DNA of 43,925 nucleotides from positions 1 through 43,925 of IMG/VR virus record IMGVR_UViG_3300035659_000035; one strand, written 5' to 3'. The notes beneath the pieces were generated by a model. It did no database searches and was not told the DNA's origin. It saw nothing but the letters and a program-made list of their open reading frames with translations. Source of the DNA: a virus. The translations under genes were made by a program, and so were the position numbers. Shown here one piece after another: positions 41,905 through 43,925 of the stretch (positions are counted from its first letter, which is position 1; the number at the start of each line of letters is the position of its first letter).

Positions 41905-43925
41905 TCAGTTCACCTTCCACGCATCAGGGATGACACCTTCGTATTCGGAAGCTGTCCGCTCTAGATTACCCTGAACTTCAGGGGACAGTTCGATAGGGGG
42001 GTTCGCTCCTGGCTTCTGCACGTTCTCGCCAGCCTTGAGGCCAGCCTCACTCACGAAGGGACTGATTCCAGCCGCTCGGCCACCCACGGACTTGGGGCAA
42101 ACCACCGTGAGGTTCATCGCTGCCCTTGTCAGAGCAACGTAGCCCAAACGGCGGTCAGCCTCCATTTCCTCGGGGTTCGGTGGTGGAGGTGGTTCACCAG
42201 GCTTGGCTGGCTTCTCCATCGGGAACTTGCCCCTGGGCATCTGCACGTAGCAGCTCTTCCACTGGGCTCCCTTGGTGGAATGGCACGTCCCCAGGTATAC
42301 CCCGGGAGGTGGCTTACGGTCCTCTGGGGGAAGGGCATCCTGGTCCTTCTCCCACTTCACGATGTCGATCCGAAGCTCCCGAGCCTTCTTCCCGTAACGC
42401 TCCATCTTGGCCTTGAAGCCCTGGGGCGTGTTAGGGTCTGTCAGGAGGTCAGCCTCGTCAGTGGGATCTTTCTTGGCCAGCTCATAGAGAAACGAGACGT
42501 TACCCAAGCCTTCGGTGTCATCCTCGTCAGGGTCCGCCTCCTCCTCGTCCAGCTTGTCCCGAACATCCGCCTTGAGGCTATCCCGGAAGGACTGCTCGAT
42601 GAACGCTGAGCGGCCAGTGCGAGGGTCTACCGCAGCTACGATGCCCCGCATGGCCAGGATATCATCGAACATGTCCTTGGTCGTGTAGGCTGGATTCTCA
42701 GCGTTCGCCTGCATCTCCCCAATAGCCCGACTGATCTCCTCGATCTTCTCAACAGCCTTATCGAACTTGAATCCACCTCTAACCCTGGTGAGTTTCTCTG
42801 CCAGAATCTTCTGGAAGCTGTAGTCACTCAGAGCAACAAGGGGGTTCACCGTCTTGATGTCCTGTTGGTTCATCCGGGCATAGGCCGAGAGAGACTCCTG
42901 TACCGCTGCAACCCCTGCATCGGGGGCAATGAAGAACCTGTTCGGCTTGTTGATGACCTCCCCAAGAGCATTCTGCATCTTGGTGAAGTCATCCCCTGTA
43001 GCAATCTGCACATAGCTCAAGAACGCCTTCGTCTCAGGAGAGCCCAGGAAGCTTGTCGCTCCCTTACGGGCGTAGGGGACACCCCTGATGATGCAGGCTG
43101 TCTCGTAGGAGTGCTGCTCCTTGTTCGTCCTGGTGAGGATCGCGTAGTCAGAAACCTCAGCACCAGACGAGAGATCGGACTTGATCTCCTCTACAACGTC
43201 CAGAGCTGCGTCCGCCTCGTCTTCAGGAACGAGTACCCTTACGGAGCCCACACCCCTCACCTTGTCAGGTGAAGCTACGGCTTCCATCGGGATCTGCTTC
43301 TCGTTGTGAGCGATCAGCTTGTTCGCACAATCCACGATCTCCGGCTGGCACCGGTAGTTCGTCCGGATGACCCTAGTCTTCCAGCCTTCCTTGTCCTTGA
43401 GCCCCGTGAACAGCTCAGGACGTGCCCCACGGAAGGCGTAAATGCTTTGCTTGTCGTCACCCACGATCCAGAAAGACTTCCCGTCCGAACCATCACCAAC
43501 ATGCTCACTCAACAGATCCAGGATGGACCTCTGGACCTCATTGAGGTCTTGAGCCTCATCCACGATGATGTGGTCGAACATCTTCTGGATGGTCTTCTTG
43601 ACAGCGGGCTCCCTCTTCAGGACATCCAAGAAGATACCGATCTGGTCATCGAAGTCCCCGAGACGCTCCCCGTTGGGCCGATTGCGTGCCATGAAGGACT
43701 CGTAGCCCTTGGAGTCACCACAGGGGGGCTTCCAACCTGGGATAGAACCCTTCAGACCCTCGTACATCGTGTACCAGTCAGCAGCATCAATATCGTCAGG
43801 AGCAGCGGCCATCGCCTTGGCTTCGGCAGGGGAGATGGCATTGCCAGACCACTTGGTCTTAGCCATCATCACGTTCTTGAGCTTTGGGACGGTTCTCTCC
43901 TCAACAGTGTTCGGAGGGAAGCACT
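41905..43925 (-). CDS. UvrD/Rep-type superfamily 1 helicase, N-terminus outside the window
   Basis: The frame is open to the right edge; a GTG followed by two ATGs lies at 43872, but the Walker A motif is absent from what is visible, so the real start lies beyond the window. Counting from that GTG, motif II is IVDEAQDLNE near 103, motif III VGDDKQSIYAFRGA near 137, motif IV RTNYRC near 170, motif V TCHSTKGAQWKS near the C-terminal third, and motif VI EADRRLGYVALTRA. These are typical of 3'-5' DNA helicases of the UvrD/Rep/PcrA group and of RecB-like proteins. The C-terminus ends PDAWKVN. It is probably used in phage replication or repair and leads the 255-residue gene. Confidence 0.88.
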   Translation of the reverse strand, partial: CFPPNTVEERTVPKLKNVMMAKTKWSGNAISPAEAKAMAAAPDDIDAADWYTMYEGLKGSIPGWKPPCGDSKGYESFMARNRPNGERLGDFDDQIGIFLDVLKREPAVKKTIQKMFDHIIVDEAQDLNEVQRSILDLLSEHVGDGSDGKSFWIVGDDKQSIYAFRGARPELFTGLKDKEGWKTRVIRTNYRCQPEIVDCANKLIAHNEKQIPMEAVASPDKVRGVGSVRVLVPEDEADAALDVVEEIKSDLSSGAEVSDYAILTRTNKEQHSYETACIIRGVPYARKGATSFLGSPETKAFLSYVQIATGDDFTKMQNALGEVINKPNRFFIAPDAGVAAVQESLSAYARMNQQDIKTVNPLVALSDYSFQKILAEKLTRVRGGFKFDKAVEKIEEISRAIGEMQANAENPAYTTKDMFDDILAMRGIVAAVDPRTGRSAFIEQSFRDSLKADVRDKLDEEEADPDEDDTEGLGNVSFLYELAKKDPTDEADLLTDPNTPQGFKAKMERYGKKARELRIDIVKWEKDQDALPPEDRKPPPGVYLGTCHSTKGAQWKSCYVQMPRGKFPMEKPAKPGEPPPPPNPEEMEADRRLGYVALTRAAMNLTVVCPKSVGGRAAGISPFVSEAGLKAGENVQKPGANPPIELSPEVQGNLERTASEYEGVIPDAWKVN

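Noticed and set aside
1-43925. tRNA, CRISPR array, insertion sequence or attachment site
   Set aside because: No cloverleaf, regularly spaced repeat set, transposase or flanking direct repeat was found by eye; a covariance search could not be run.

Overview
The window is a late-gene segment of a large tailed bacteriophage genome. It has dense, mostly minus-strand genes with 4-8 base overlaps and almost no intergenic space. It has no rRNA or tRNA that I can see, no transposase and no CRISPR. GC content looks like the upper 50s in percent by eye. A gp25-like protein, a baseplate-J protein, a gp27/gpD-like hub and a gp5/gpV-like spike together indicate a contractile-tail (myovirus-like) particle. 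No sheath gene lies in the window. The host cannot be named from this sequence.

Transcription runs from high to low coordinates. The right edge (about 40.9-43.9 kb) is non-structural: a UvrD/Rep-type helicase cut by the window edge, a 255-residue accessory-like protein, a coding-like segment without a start codon, and an ATP-dependent RNA ligase. The ligase is the only plus-strand gene. Two unrecognised genes (38.6-40.2 kb) lead into the tail module.

The tail module follows the usual order: candidate tail tube (37.8-38.6 kb), two candidate tail assembly chaperones (35.5-37.7 kb), and a 1156-residue tape measure with two Ala/Pro repeat arrays (32.0-35.5 kb). Next come a small tail/baseplate protein (31.4-32.0 kb) and an enlarged relative of it carrying an M15-type peptidoglycan peptidase (29.4-31.4 kb). 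The hub (26.1-29.4 kb) and spike (23.9-26.1 kb) follow, then a hydrophobic Gly-rich protein and an 80-residue protein.

The left half is baseplate and fibre material. It holds a 1994-residue beta-rich protein, a 48-residue coiled-coil protein, a 737-residue FN3-like protein, a 267-residue protein, the gp25-like protein, a large J protein, a 43-residue protein, a 269-residue gpI-position protein and a 1931-residue modular protein with LamG-like domains. Smaller surface-type proteins, a 63-residue zinc-ribbon protein and a partial structural gene complete it. The giant proteins and the 414-residue protein share beta modules, so this part seems to have grown by duplication and shuffling of domains.

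The points most worth following are: the peptidase inserted into one of two paralogous tail proteins; the 1931-residue protein that ends in the middle of its fourth LamG-like repeat; the start-less coding segment beside the RNA ligase; the hydrophobic protein coupled to the spike; and several short overlapping genes.
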